DNA of 64,000 bases from Chitinimonas prasina (GTDB lineage: Bacteria; Pseudomonadota; Gammaproteobacteria; Burkholderiales; Chitinimonadaceae), in the NCBI RefSeq assembly GCF_030160395.1, contig NZ_BSOG01000002.1, positions 1,252,947 through 1,316,946 of the forward strand, read 5' to 3'. Of this stretch, positions 25,982 through 34,248 are shown piece by piece (positions within the stretch are counted from its first letter, which is position 1; each line of letters starts with the position of its first letter). Made by a program: the position numbers and the translations under genes. A model generated the notes under the pieces. The model had not been told where the DNA came from, made no database searches, and worked only from the letters and a program-made list of their open reading frames with translations.

Positions 25982-28060
25982 ATGAAAAAGTTGCTGTTAT
26001 CGCTGGCCCTGCTGGGCACCAGTACCGTCACCCTGGCAGGCAAGCCCACCGACCCCCATCAATGGCTGGAAGACGTAGCCGGCGAAAAATCGCTGGCCTG
26101 GGTCAAGGCCCATAACGCCGTCAGCCGCGCCATGCTGGAGCAGCAACCGGGCTTCGAGGCCCTGCGTGGCCAGGTGCTGGACATCCTGAACTCCAAGGCC
26201 CGTATCCCCTATATCAACAAAATGGGGGCTTACTACTACAACTTCTGGCGTGATGCCGAACACCCACGCGGTGTATGGCGCCGCACCACCCTGGCCAGCT
26301 ACCGTACCGCCGAGCCCGAGTGGGAAACCGTGCTGGACCTCGACAGCCTGGCCAAGGCCGAAAACGAGAACTGGGTATTCAAGGGCAGCAATTGTCGCCA
26401 ACCCGCCTACGACCGTTGCATGCTGGCCCTGTCGCGCGGCGGCGCAGATGCGGTGGTATCCCGTGAGTTCGACCTCGCCAGCAAGTCCTTCGTGAAGGAC
26501 GGCTACACCCTGCCCGAAGCCAAGATGGATATCAGCTGGCAAGGCAAGGATGCCTTGTTTATCGCTACCGACTTTGGTGCCGGCTCGCTGACCGACTCGG
26601 GCTACCCACGCGTGGTCAAGCTGTGGCAGCGGGGCACTCCCTTGGCGGCTGCCAAGACCGTATTTGAAGGCCAGAAGGCCGATATCTCCGTATCGGCCTA
26701 CGTCAGCGAGCAGCCCGGTTTCCGCCGCGAAATCATCAGCCGCGGCGTGACCTTCTACACCAGCGAGGATTTCCTGCGCGAGGGCGACAAGCTCACCCCT
26801 ATCGCCAAGCCGGCCGGCGCCACCATCAGCTTCTTCGGCCCGCAAATGCTGATCAGCCTGCGCGAGCCGTGGCAGATTGGCGACAAGACCTGGCCGTCCG
26901 GCAGCCTGCTGGCCGTGGATTTTGCCGCCTTCCAGGCTGGCAAGCGTGATTTCACGCCGCTGTTTACCCCCACGCCCACCACGGCCATGGATGGCATGAC
27001 CGTGACCCGTAACCATGTACTGGTCACCGTGCTGGACAATGTCAAAGGCCGTATCGATGAATGGCGTTTCGAGAGTGGCAAGTGGGCCAGCCGCAAGGTG
27101 GATGCCCCTGCTTTTGGCAGCCTGGGCGTCACCGGGGTGGATGCCGATGAGTCGGATGATTACTTCCTCACCCATGTTGACTTCCTGACCCCGGACTCGC
27201 TCTACCTGGGCACGGCCGGTAGTGACAAGCGCGAGCTGCTGAAGCAGCGCCCAGCCTTCTTCGATGCCAGCGGCTTCGAGATCGCCCAGAACGAAGCCAC
27301 CTCCAAGGATGGCACCAAAGTGCCTTACTTCATCGTCAAGGCAAAAAACCTCAAGCTGGATGGCAGCAACCCCACCCTGCTCTACGGCTATGGCGGTTTC
27401 GAGCAGAGCATGACGCCCTGGTATTCGGCCGGTGTGGGCAAGGCCTGGCTGGAAAAGGGTGGCGTCTACGTGGTGGCGAACATCCGTGGTGGTGGCGAAT
27501 TCGGCCCGCGCTGGCATCAGGCCGCACTCAAGTCCAATCGCCAAAAGTCCTATGATGATTTCATCGCCGTGGGCGAGGACCTGGTCAAGCGCAAGATCAC
27601 CAAGCCCGCCAAGCTCGGCATCATGGGAGGCAGCAACGGCGGCTTGTTGATGGGGGTGATGATGACCCAGCGGCCCGACCTGTTCGGCGCCGTGGTCTGC
27701 CAGGTACCGCTGCTGGACATGAAGCGCTTCAACCAACTGCTGGCTGGCGCCTCGTGGATGGGCGAGTATGGCAACCCGGATATCCCCGCAGAGTGGGCCT
27801 ATATCCGGAAGTATTCGCCTTACCACAATATCAAGAAGGGTAGCCGCTACCCCAATATACTGTTTACCACCTCGACCCGCGATGACCGCGTCCACCCTGG
27901 CCACGCCCGCAAGATGATGGCCAAGTTCCAGGAGATGGGTGTCAAGTCTGTCTGGTACTACGAGAACATGGAAGGTGGCCATGCAGGCGCGGCCGATAAT
28001 AAGCAAAAAGCCGACATGACTGCACTGGAATACAGCTTCCTGTGGAAGACGCTGCAGTAA
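25982..28060 (+). CDS. Prolyl oligopeptidase family (S9) serine peptidase, secreted
   Basis: The start at 25982 follows an ACGAGGAGCACC site and gives a Sec signal peptide (MKKLLLSLALLGTSTVTLA) and 692 residues in total. The N-terminal two thirds form the beta-propeller; the hydrolase domain holds the catalytic triad: Ser in GGSNGG, Asp in TSTRDDRVHPGH, His in EGGHAGA. DPHQWLEDV and RGGGEFGPRWHQAAL are family signatures. It cleaves short peptides, probably after proline, in the periplasm or outside. A strong terminator follows. Confidence 0.93.
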   Translation: MKKLLLSLALLGTSTVTLAGKPTDPHQWLEDVAGEKSLAWVKAHNAVSRAMLEQQPGFEALRGQVLDILNSKARIPYINKMGAYYYNFWRDAEHPRGVWRRTTLASYRTAEPEWETVLDLDSLAKAENENWVFKGSNCRQPAYDRCMLALSRGGADAVVSREFDLASKSFVKDGYTLPEAKMDISWQGKDALFIATDFGAGSLTDSGYPRVVKLWQRGTPLAAAKTVFEGQKADISVSAYVSEQPGFRREIISRGVTFYTSEDFLREGDKLTPIAKPAGATISFFGPQMLISLREPWQIGDKTWPSGSLLAVDFAAFQAGKRDFTPLFTPTPTTAMDGMTVTRNHVLVTVLDNVKGRIDEWRFESGKWASRKVDAPAFGSLGVTGVDADESDDYFLTHVDFLTPDSLYLGTAGSDKRELLKQRPAFFDASGFEIAQNEATSKDGTKVPYFIVKAKNLKLDGSNPTLLYGYGGFEQSMTPWYSAGVGKAWLEKGGVYVVANIRGGGEFGPRWHQAALKSNRQKSYDDFIAVGEDLVKRKITKPAKLGIMGGSNGGLLMGVMMTQRPDLFGAVVCQVPLLDMKRFNQLLAGASWMGEYGNPDIPAEWAYIRKYSPYHNIKKGSRYPNILFTTSTRDDRVHPGHARKMMAKFQEMGVKSVWYYENMEGGHAGAADNKQKADMTALEYSFLWKTLQ

Positions 28061-28085
28061 GCGCCTGTTCACCAGTCCGCAACCC

Positions 28086-28117
28086 AAAAAGCCGACCTTG
28101 TATGGTCGGCTTTTTTG
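28086..28117 (+). terminator. Rho-independent terminator of the S9 peptidase gene
   Basis: The stem GCCGACC / GGTCGGC, extended by A/T pairs, carries a 6-base loop and is followed by TTTTTTG. It lies 25 bases after the stop codon. Confidence 0.92.
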
Positions 28118-28377
28118 TTGCTGCACTTTGCAATAAAGGATATCGGCGGTTCAGGGCAGCAAGCCGGCCATGAAATGGCAAACCATGGTGGCCCAGACCC
28201 TCACGGGTGTGGCAGTGTTGCCGTGCGCTGGCGATATTCAACTGTGGCAGGTGAACCGGCAGACACGCTGACCGAAGAGCAACAGCACCGGCCACTGCCC
28301 CAGCTAGGCCAACCGGAACGGGACAGGCATACCCCGCTGGCGGGCCGGCCGGGCATGCCTGCGGCACTAACGCGGGC
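28118..28377. other. Intergenic region between two convergent genes
   Basis: About 260 bases follow the S9 terminator up to the stop of the solute-binding protein gene on the other strand. Apart from short G/C-rich hairpin potential near 28335-28360 (CCGGCCGGGC) I see no gene, RNA or motif. Confidence 0.4.
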
Positions 28378-29103
28378 CTACTGCCATTTGCTTAGAATCT
28401 TGTCCAGGGTGCCATCACGGCGTATCTTTTCCAGTCCGTCGGCAAAGCGTTGTGCCTTGATCGCCTCGTCCTTGGGGAAGCCGACATAGCGTGGCACTTC
28501 GGCCAGGGGCTGCCCAAGTATCCGTAAATCCTTGTCTGCACCCAATTCGCGCGCCAGGTAGAGCAGCTGCGCCTTGTCACCTATGATCACATCCACCCGG
28601 CGGGCAATCAGCTTTTGCACCAGTTGAAGCGGGCTGGTCGCACCCGCATCCTTCTTCAGCGCGGCCTTGTCGAAAGTCTCGGTGTAGGAGAAACCCAGCA
28701 CCGTTCCCACGATGTAAGGCGACAGGTCCTCCAACGTCTGGTAATCGGCCGGGCCGTCCCGACGCGTCATTAGCACCGTCACCCCATTGCGTATGGGGCC
28801 AACCAGCCGATACTTTTCCATACGCTCCGGCGTGCCAACAAACTGGTAGGCCATGTCCACCTGCTTGTAATCCAGCATCTTCTTGACCCGTTCCCACGGG
28901 TACAACTGGATTTGATAGGGCTGGCTGGCAGCTTCCAGCGCGGCCCGCACGATTTCGGTATCCATACCTGCAGGCTGCCGTGTTTTCTGATCAAGGTAGG
29001 CGTAAGGCGGAAAGGCCTCGTCACTGGCGACCACCCAGGGGAGCGCCAGGGCTGGCATCGCCATCAACAACAGACCAAGCAGAATAAGGTGCGCAAGCGA
29101 CAT
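28378..29103 (-). CDS. Periplasmic solute-binding protein family 3 (orphan)
   Basis: The ATG at 29103, preceded by GGAGG, begins a Sec signal peptide (MSLAHLILLGLLLMAMPALA). The mature part has the amino-acid-type binding fold: WVVASDEAFPPYAY, GMDTEIVRAALEA, YPWERVKKMLDYKQVDMAY, and a C-terminal RRDGTLDKILSKWQ. The family captures amino acids or similar solutes, or acts as a sensor domain. No transporter genes are nearby. It is the second of three unlinked solute-binding protein genes in the window. Confidence 0.88.
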   Translation of the reverse strand: MSLAHLILLGLLLMAMPALALPWVVASDEAFPPYAYLDQKTRQPAGMDTEIVRAALEAASQPYQIQLYPWERVKKMLDYKQVDMAYQFVGTPERMEKYRLVGPIRNGVTVLMTRRDGPADYQTLEDLSPYIVGTVLGFSYTETFDKAALKKDAGATSPLQLVQKLIARRVDVIIGDKAQLLYLARELGADKDLRILGQPLAEVPRYVGFPKDEAIKAQRFADGLEKIRRDGTLDKILSKWQ

Positions 29104-29166
29104 GTCCACGCCTCCAGGCAACAAGCTGATGACACTATAGCCTGTAAAAACCCGCCGCTTGTCTAA

Positions 29167-29176
29167 GAGCCTGTTC
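29167..29176 (+). repeat. Dispersed decamer GAGCCTGTTC, copy 1
   Basis: The decamer lies in the 155-base gap between a solute-binding protein and a pirin gene. Downstream, CAGCGCAGCGCAAA (29196-29210) is shared with 43863-43876, near another copy of the decamer. See the finding on this repeat. Confidence 0.4.
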
Positions 29177-29258
29177 AATGTCTGTCACAGCCCACCCAGC
29201 GCAGCGCAAAGCACCATGGCGGACCAGCAGGTGCCCGGGCCGACGCATCCCCACTTAC

Positions 29259-30128
29259 TTATTTTTCCGGCAAGGGGATGCGCTCTGTCTCGCCAGGCAC
29301 CTGGGGGAACTCGCCAGCCTGCCATCGTTGCTTGGCTGCCTCGATCCGCTCGCGGCTCGAAGCCACAAAATTCCACCAGATATAGCGTGGGCCATCCAGC
29401 GGCTCGCCACCCAATACCAGCAAGCGCGTATCGCTCGTGGCCCTGACACTAACCGTCGCCCCCGGCACCAGCACCGCCAATTGCCCTGGCTGGATGGCAA
29501 TCCCATCGATCTCCAGGCTGCCGCTGGCCAGATAGACACCTCGCTCGGCATGCTCGGGCGGTATCTCAAAAGTCGCTCCGGCTGCCAGTTCCCCCGCCAC
29601 ATACAAGGTATCGCCATAGGTATGCACGGGCGAAGTCTGACCATAGGCCGTCCCTAGTATCACCCGCAGACTCAAGCCAGGCTCTTCCAACAGCGGCAGC
29701 GTGGCCGCCGGGTGGTGCCAAAAGCCCGGCGCCGTGTCCTCATACTCCCTGGGCAGCGCAAACCAGGTCTGCAAGCCGTGCAGCGTCTGGCCCTGGGCGC
29801 GTGCCCCGGGTGGCGTGCGCTCCGAATGCACCACACCACTTCCCGCCGTCATCCAGTTCACATCGCCAGGCCGTATCACCTGCACACTGCCCAGGCTGTC
29901 GCGGTGCAGTATCTCTCCCTCATACAGATAGGTCACTGTCGCCAAGCCAATATGCGGATGGGGGCGTACGTCCATGCCCTCTCCTGGCGCCTGTGCCGAT
30001 GGCCCCATATGGTCAAAGAATATAAAAGGCCCTACTGCCTGCTTGGGCAAGGACGGCAGCAGCCGCTTTACGCTGAAACCGCCAAGGTCGCGCTCGTGCG
30101 GCTTGAGCAGGTGTTGGATGCTGGACAT
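29259..30128 (-). CDS. Pirin family protein (cupin)
   Basis: The ATG at 30128 follows GAGGAA and gives 289 residues. The N-terminal cupin has the pirin metal-binding residues: RPHPHIGLATVTYLYEGE (two His), then DVNWMTAGSGVVHSE (His and Glu). The C-terminal cupin contains ERGVYLASGSLEIDG. Bacterial pirins bind iron and include quercetin 2,3-dioxygenases and redox-linked regulators; the substrate here is unknown. It lies 50 bases downstream of a second pirin gene on the same strand, so the two are probably one transcript. Confidence 0.93.
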   Translation of the reverse strand: MSSIQHLLKPHERDLGGFSVKRLLPSLPKQAVGPFIFFDHMGPSAQAPGEGMDVRPHPHIGLATVTYLYEGEILHRDSLGSVQVIRPGDVNWMTAGSGVVHSERTPPGARAQGQTLHGLQTWFALPREYEDTAPGFWHHPAATLPLLEEPGLSLRVILGTAYGQTSPVHTYGDTLYVAGELAAGATFEIPPEHAERGVYLASGSLEIDGIAIQPGQLAVLVPGATVSVRATSDTRLLVLGGEPLDGPRYIWWNFVASSRERIEAAKQRWQAGEFPQVPGETERIPLPEK

Positions 30129-30178
30129 GCTATTTCCTCGGTATCCGGAACGCCCTGCCGACGCAGCAGGGCGTGAAC

Positions 30179-31039
30179 TCAAAATGCACCGGTACGGAAG
30201 TCTTCAACTGCCTGCATGACTTCCTCACGCGTATTCATCACGAATGGCCCCCATTGGGCAATGGGTTCACGCAAGGGCTTGCCGGCTATCAGCAGCAACT
30301 TGGCACCGGCCTCGCCCCCCTTGATTCGTACCCCATCGCGCTCGGCACGGGTTTCCAGCACGCCCATTTGCCGGGCCCGCACGGCCTGTGCACGGCCACC
30401 CAGCAAGGCAATGCCTTCGTAAGCATAGACAAATCCATTGAAGCCAGCGGGCATTGCCTGTTCAAACTCGGCTTGGGCCGGCAGGTGCAGGTCCAGGTAG
30501 AGAGGTTCTGTGTCGTCCTTCTGCACCGCGCCGGCCACACCCCCGCTTTGCCCAGCGATCACCTTGACGGTAACACCCTGCTCCGTCAGCAGCACCGGTA
30601 TGTCGCCAGCCGGTATATCACGGTAGCCCGGTGTCGTGAGCTTATGCTTGCCCGGCAGGTTCACCCAAAGCTGGAAGCCTTGCATCAGGCCGGCTTCCTG
30701 CTCCGGCAGTTCCGAGTGCACGATACCTCGGCCCGCCGTCATCCATTGCACGCCGCCCGCCGTCAGCAGTCCTTCATTGCCCGCATTGTCACGGTGACGC
30801 ATGCGGCCATTCAGCATATAGGTCACGGTCTCGAAGCCACGATGGGGGTGATCAGGAAAGCCCGCCAGGTAGTCCTGCGGGTCGTCGCTATGGAAGTAGT
30901 CCAGCATCAGGAAGGGATCCAGCCGTTGCTGCAGATCCTGAGTCAGCACACGCAGCAGCTTTACCCCTGCGCCATCCGATGTTGGCATGCCATTGACGAT
31001 GCGTTCAATTTCACGCGAAGCGAAGACAGTAGTAGTCAT
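30179..31039 (-). CDS. Pirin family protein (cupin), second copy
   Basis: The 286-residue product starts at the ATG at 31039 after an AAAGGA site. Metal ligands are visible in FPDHPHRGFETVTYMLNGR and GGVQWMTAGRGIVHSE, and it is close to the YhhW/quercetin-dioxygenase type of pirin. It differs clearly from the gene just downstream, so the pair is an old duplication or two separate subfamilies. It lies behind an A/T-rich leader (31080-31170). Confidence 0.93.
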   Translation of the reverse strand: MTTTVFASREIERIVNGMPTSDGAGVKLLRVLTQDLQQRLDPFLMLDYFHSDDPQDYLAGFPDHPHRGFETVTYMLNGRMRHRDNAGNEGLLTAGGVQWMTAGRGIVHSELPEQEAGLMQGFQLWVNLPGKHKLTTPGYRDIPAGDIPVLLTEQGVTVKVIAGQSGGVAGAVQKDDTEPLYLDLHLPAQAEFEQAMPAGFNGFVYAYEGIALLGGRAQAVRARQMGVLETRAERDGVRIKGGEAGAKLLLIAGKPLREPIAQWGPFVMNTREEVMQAVEDFRTGAF

Positions 31040-31297
31040 GGCTAAAATCCTTTCAAGAATTCTGATCATTTACCGATCTTGTGCATGCCATTCTTGACCA
31101 ATAAATTACCGGTAGATAGCGAAAAAAATGGGTCATATACATCAATATTTTTGATTAACTATTTCTATAGGTCTGTCGCCACTGATAGCAGCCAACGCCA
31201 AGAGCTCCCGGGTGCCGGGAATGCTGTCCTCGCAGAGCAGCATGGGCATGGATAGGCCACATGTTAGAATTCGCCCCTGCCATCGGCCAGATTAACC
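31040..31297. promoter_or_regulatory. A/T-rich divergent promoter region, pirin / tsaB
   Basis: The 258 bases between two divergent genes include a notably A/T-rich stretch (about 31090-31170), unusual in this G+C-rich window. A TAGAAT hexamer at 31265-31270 may be the -10 of tsaB, although no good -35 is in place. No operator could be assigned. Confidence 0.45.
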
Positions 31298-31981
31298 ATG
31301 AACCTGCTCACGCTAGACACCTCAACCGAATATCTGTCGCTTTGCCTTTTGTACAAGGGCGAGGTGCTGGCGCGCGATTGGCATGCCCAGCAGCGCCATG
31401 CCGAACTTACACTGCCCATGATGCAGGCGCTGCTGGCAGACGCGGGCGCCAGCTTCAGCCAGCTGGATGGCCTGGCCTTGTCCATCGGTCCAGGTTCGTT
31501 CACCGGCTTGCGCATAGGTTGCGGCATAGTCCAGGGCCTGGCGTTCGGGCTGGATATACCCACCGTCGGTGTCAATACCCTAGCTGCACTGGCAGCGGAT
31601 ACCGATAGCCCGCAGTCCTTGGCCGTACTGGATGCCCGCATGGGCGAGCTGTACCTGGCCGGCTTTACCCGGCAGGGTGATGACTGGGTGGAAAGTGTGG
31701 CAACCACGGTCTGCGGCCCGCAGGCCTTGCCCCCGTTGCCCGACGGCAACTGGCTGGGTGTAGGCAGTGGTTTTGCGGTACAGGGCGAGGCATTGGCCCG
31801 GCAATATGGTGCGCAACTGGCAGGCGTGGAAGGCTCGCGCTTTCCGCACGCACGCGGCGTACTCAAGCTGGCACAACGGGAGTTCGCTGCTGGCCGCGCC
31901 ACCAGGGCCGAGCAACTCGAGCTGCTTTATATCCGCGACAAGGTGGCGCTCAAGACCAGTGAGCGGGAGAAGAAAGCCTGA
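31298..31981 (+). CDS. tsaB: TsaB, tRNA N6-threonylcarbamoyladenosine synthesis protein
   Basis: The 227-residue protein has the TsaB marks: MNLLTLDTSTEYLSLCL, HAELTLPMM, and SIGPGSFTGLRIG. TsaB is the inactive paralogue of TsaD and its partner in forming the t6A modification at position 37 of ANN-decoding tRNAs. The gene belongs to the common tsaB - rimI - uracil glycosylase neighbourhood of proteobacteria, but here a gene on the opposite strand lies between tsaB and rimI. Confidence 0.95.
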   Translation: MNLLTLDTSTEYLSLCLLYKGEVLARDWHAQQRHAELTLPMMQALLADAGASFSQLDGLALSIGPGSFTGLRIGCGIVQGLAFGLDIPTVGVNTLAALAADTDSPQSLAVLDARMGELYLAGFTRQGDDWVESVATTVCGPQALPPLPDGNWLGVGSGFAVQGEALARQYGAQLAGVEGSRFPHARGVLKLAQREFAAGRATRAEQLELLYIRDKVALKTSEREKKA

Positions 31982-31986
31982 GTGGC

Positions 31987-32322
31987 TCAGGCCAAGGTTT
32001 CTATCAACTCCACCACTTCAGCAGTGTCGATCATATTCAGGTCTATCCGGGCGGCCAGATCGTAGCAGTAGAATTCACGGACGGCATCGAACTGCGATAC
32101 CCCCAACGATTCAAACGTCGGCTCCAGCGACTTCATTACCACCCGGGCGCGCTCCGCCGCCGTGGTGTCGTTCTGGGCCAGGAACACCCGGCCATCGAGG
32201 ACAAAACCCGCCTCTACCATGGCGCGTTCGACCACCACCCAAAGCATGCGGCAGACGTCATAAGGCAAGGTGAGGTAGTCCAGATTGACAACGACAGCAA
32301 TACCTTCAGCACTATTAGTCAT
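31987..32322 (-). CDS. Small conserved protein of unknown function (111 aa)
   Basis: The ATG at 32322 gives 111 residues (a TTG 18 bases upstream is less likely). The protein is acidic, soluble and has an alternating beta-alpha pattern: GIAVVVNLDYLTLPYDVCRML, ERAMVEAGFVLDGRVFL, ERARVVMKSLEPTF, and an acidic C terminus. I do not recognise the family. It is placed against the direction of tsaB and rimI, its end being 5 bases from the tsaB stop. Confidence 0.7.
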   Translation of the reverse strand: MTNSAEGIAVVVNLDYLTLPYDVCRMLWVVVERAMVEAGFVLDGRVFLAQNDTTAAERARVVMKSLEPTFESLGVSQFDAVREFYCYDLAARIDLNMIDTAEVVELIETLA

Positions 32323-32423
32323 GGCCTTGGCCGTCCACAATGATTTGCTGAAATTATGCGCACCAAGCCGTATGCCGGGCGCGTATTTTCAGCGAAAACC
32401 GTGTTACTTTTAACGAATATCCC

Positions 32424-32894
32424 GTGAACTCCGCTACGCCACTGCTTATCCGCCCCCTGGCAGAAACCGATCTGCCCGCCATGGCCGCCATTGAGGCTGC
32501 GCTGCAGGCCTTCCCCTGGACTGCTCTGCAATTCATCCAGTCCTACGCAGAGGGACATCGTGGCTGGATAGCCGAGCAGGCCGGCGAGGTGATCGGCTTT
32601 GCTGTCACCAGCCAGGTGCTGGACGAGCTGTCCCTGCTTACCTTGGGTGTACGCCAGGATTGCCAGCGTCGTGGCATTGCCCGACAACTGGTCGAGACTG
32701 TGGCAGAGCAAGGCAGGGAGGAAGGCGCGGCCGTGATGATACTGGAAGTGCGCAAGAGCAACGCAGCAGCACGCTCGCTGTACCGCAGGCTGGGCTTCGT
32801 GGAAAATGGCCTGCGCAAGGGCTATTACCGCGCCGCCGAAGGGCGGGAGGATGCGGTATTGATGGCGCTGATACTGGATGAAGGCGGACGATGA
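32424..32894 (+). CDS. rimI: RimI, N-alpha-acetyltransferase of ribosomal protein S18
   Basis: The 156-residue GNAT protein starts with GTG at 32424. The acetyl-CoA site is VRQDCQRRGIARQLVE, followed by the typical LEVRKSNAAARSLYRRLGF and the YYRAAEGREDAVLMAL end of RimI. It acetylates the N-terminal residue of S18 and possibly other proteins. The stop overlaps the ATG of the uracil glycosylase gene (ATGA). Confidence 0.93.
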   Translation: MNSATPLLIRPLAETDLPAMAAIEAALQAFPWTALQFIQSYAEGHRGWIAEQAGEVIGFAVTSQVLDELSLLTLGVRQDCQRRGIARQLVETVAEQGREEGAAVMILEVRKSNAAARSLYRRLGFVENGLRKGYYRAAEGREDAVLMALILDEGGR

Positions 32895-33751
32895 GTGACG
32901 GCAGGCGAGAACTGATACTGGAAGAGCTGGGCCTGGCACCCTGCTGGGTACGGCGCGAACTGCTGACTGCCGATCCTGCCGCCGTTGAGACCACTCCGGT
33001 TATCGCTGCCCCCCCGCCAAGTGCTGCTATCGATGCCGCGATAGATTCCGTCATCGCGCCAACGCAGACGCTGGGCGGCCGGCCATCGCGCATAGCCCAG
33101 GTCATGCCTGCCGAGAAACCGGCCGATGTCCAGGCAACGCAAGCCGTCGCCGTTTCTACAGAACCAGACAAGCGGGCACTGGCTATCGCGCAGTTAGACT
33201 GGCCCGCGCTACAAGCCGAAGTGACGGCCTGCACTGCCTGCAGCCTATGCAAGAGCCGCAGCAAGACCGTATTTGGCGTTGGCAAGCCCGATGCCGACTG
33301 GCTGGTTGTGGGCGAAGCCCCCGGCGCCGAGGAAGACCGCCAAGGCGAGCCCTTTGTGGGCCAGGCGGGCAAGTTGCTGGATGCCATGCTGGCCAGCGTG
33401 GATCGCTCGCGCCAGGAGAACGTGTTTATCCTCAACACGCTCAAATGCCGCCCCCCACAGAACCGCAACCCCCACCCGGACGAACTGGCCCTGTGTGCAC
33501 CCTTTCTGCACCGCCAGGTTGAACTGATCAAGCCCAAGGTCATCTTTGCCGTCGGCCGCTTCGCTGTGCAGACCCTGCTGGGCCGCGAGGCCAGCATTGC
33601 CAGCCTGCGCGGCAAGCTGCATGACTACCGTGGCACCCCGGTGGTGGTGAGCTATCACCCTGCCTATCTGCTGCGCAATATGTCCGACAAGTACAAAGCC
33701 TGGCAGGATCTGGTGATGGCCAATAGAACGCTGGAAAAGCACAAAGACTAA
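32891..33751 (+). CDS. Uracil-DNA glycosylase family 4 (iron-sulfur type)
   Basis: The 286-residue protein has a poorly conserved, Ala/Pro-rich first 100 residues, then the family-4 domain. Cys117, Cys120, Cys186 and Cys202 are placed as the four 4Fe-4S ligands. Active-site motif A is GEAPGAEED (141-149) and the second motif is SYHPAYLLR (254-262). It removes uracil from DNA. The low-complexity N-terminal extension is common in betaproteobacterial relatives, where it links to rimI functions in some genomes. It overlaps rimI by 4 bases. Confidence 0.93.
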   Translation: MSDGRRELILEELGLAPCWVRRELLTADPAAVETTPVIAAPPPSAAIDAAIDSVIAPTQTLGGRPSRIAQVMPAEKPADVQATQAVAVSTEPDKRALAIAQLDWPALQAEVTACTACSLCKSRSKTVFGVGKPDADWLVVGEAPGAEEDRQGEPFVGQAGKLLDAMLASVDRSRQENVFILNTLKCRPPQNRNPHPDELALCAPFLHRQVELIKPKVIFAVGRFAVQTLLGREASIASLRGKLHDYRGTPVVVSYHPAYLLRNMSDKYKAWQDLVMANRTLEKHKD

Positions 33752-34248
33752 GCGCCGCCAGCAAAACCAAGCGTAGCGACCCTGGCTAGTCGTGCCAGTG
33801 ATTGATAGTACTTAGGGTTTCAGAGAGGTTCCCTCCCTGCAACATGGGCCTCCGTCGCCGCACGCAGTGAAAATCGATACCCATTCGTAGCCCTTGTCCA
33901 ATCCGGGATGTCGGCAGGCACCATCCAGCACCACCGCCAGGCATACCGATGGGCACCAGGCCGGCGCGCAGACATGCGTCAGCGGTACAACAAATCGGCA
34001 TCTGCACGCCACTTTGGCAACACCGACTTTTATTCGTCATATTTCCCTACTACATTCCAGCGACCTCAGTGGACTTGCCCGAAAGCAGAATTGCCAAAGC
34101 CAGACACGGCGCGCGTAAGACAGCGATGCCCTGTCGGCCGGATCGCTAGCGAGAGATATCCCAGCCGTACCGTATCAAGGCGCAAGCGTAGTTGATGGCA
34201 GTCCCCTTCAGTCTGAAGACAGCATCAAAACCCATAAAGGAGGCGGAA
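33752..34248. other. Intergenic region with a repeat copy
   Basis: Nearly 500 bases separate the glycosylase gene from the metallophosphatase gene. Only short frames occur, with no domain seen. The stretch 33820-33915 matches the repeat family found at 12563 and 46399. The last ~60 bases should hold the promoter and leader of the phosphatase gene. Confidence 0.5.
33820..33915. repeat. Intergenic repeat family, copy B
   Basis: The left half aligns well with copy A: CAGAGAGGTT, TGCAA, TGGGC and CTCCGTCGC in the same order, about 80% identical over 40 bases. The right half is less alike; where copy C has GGGACAAG this copy has CTTGTCC, its near complement, which may reflect an inverted arm of a hairpin. 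Confidence 0.5.

Noticed and set aside
25997..28126. 709-residue open frame on the minus strand opposite the S9 peptidase gene
   Set aside because: It is the antisense shadow of a clear peptidase with catalytic triad; the composition is His/Gly/Gln-rich with no domain, a usual artefact in high-G+C DNA.
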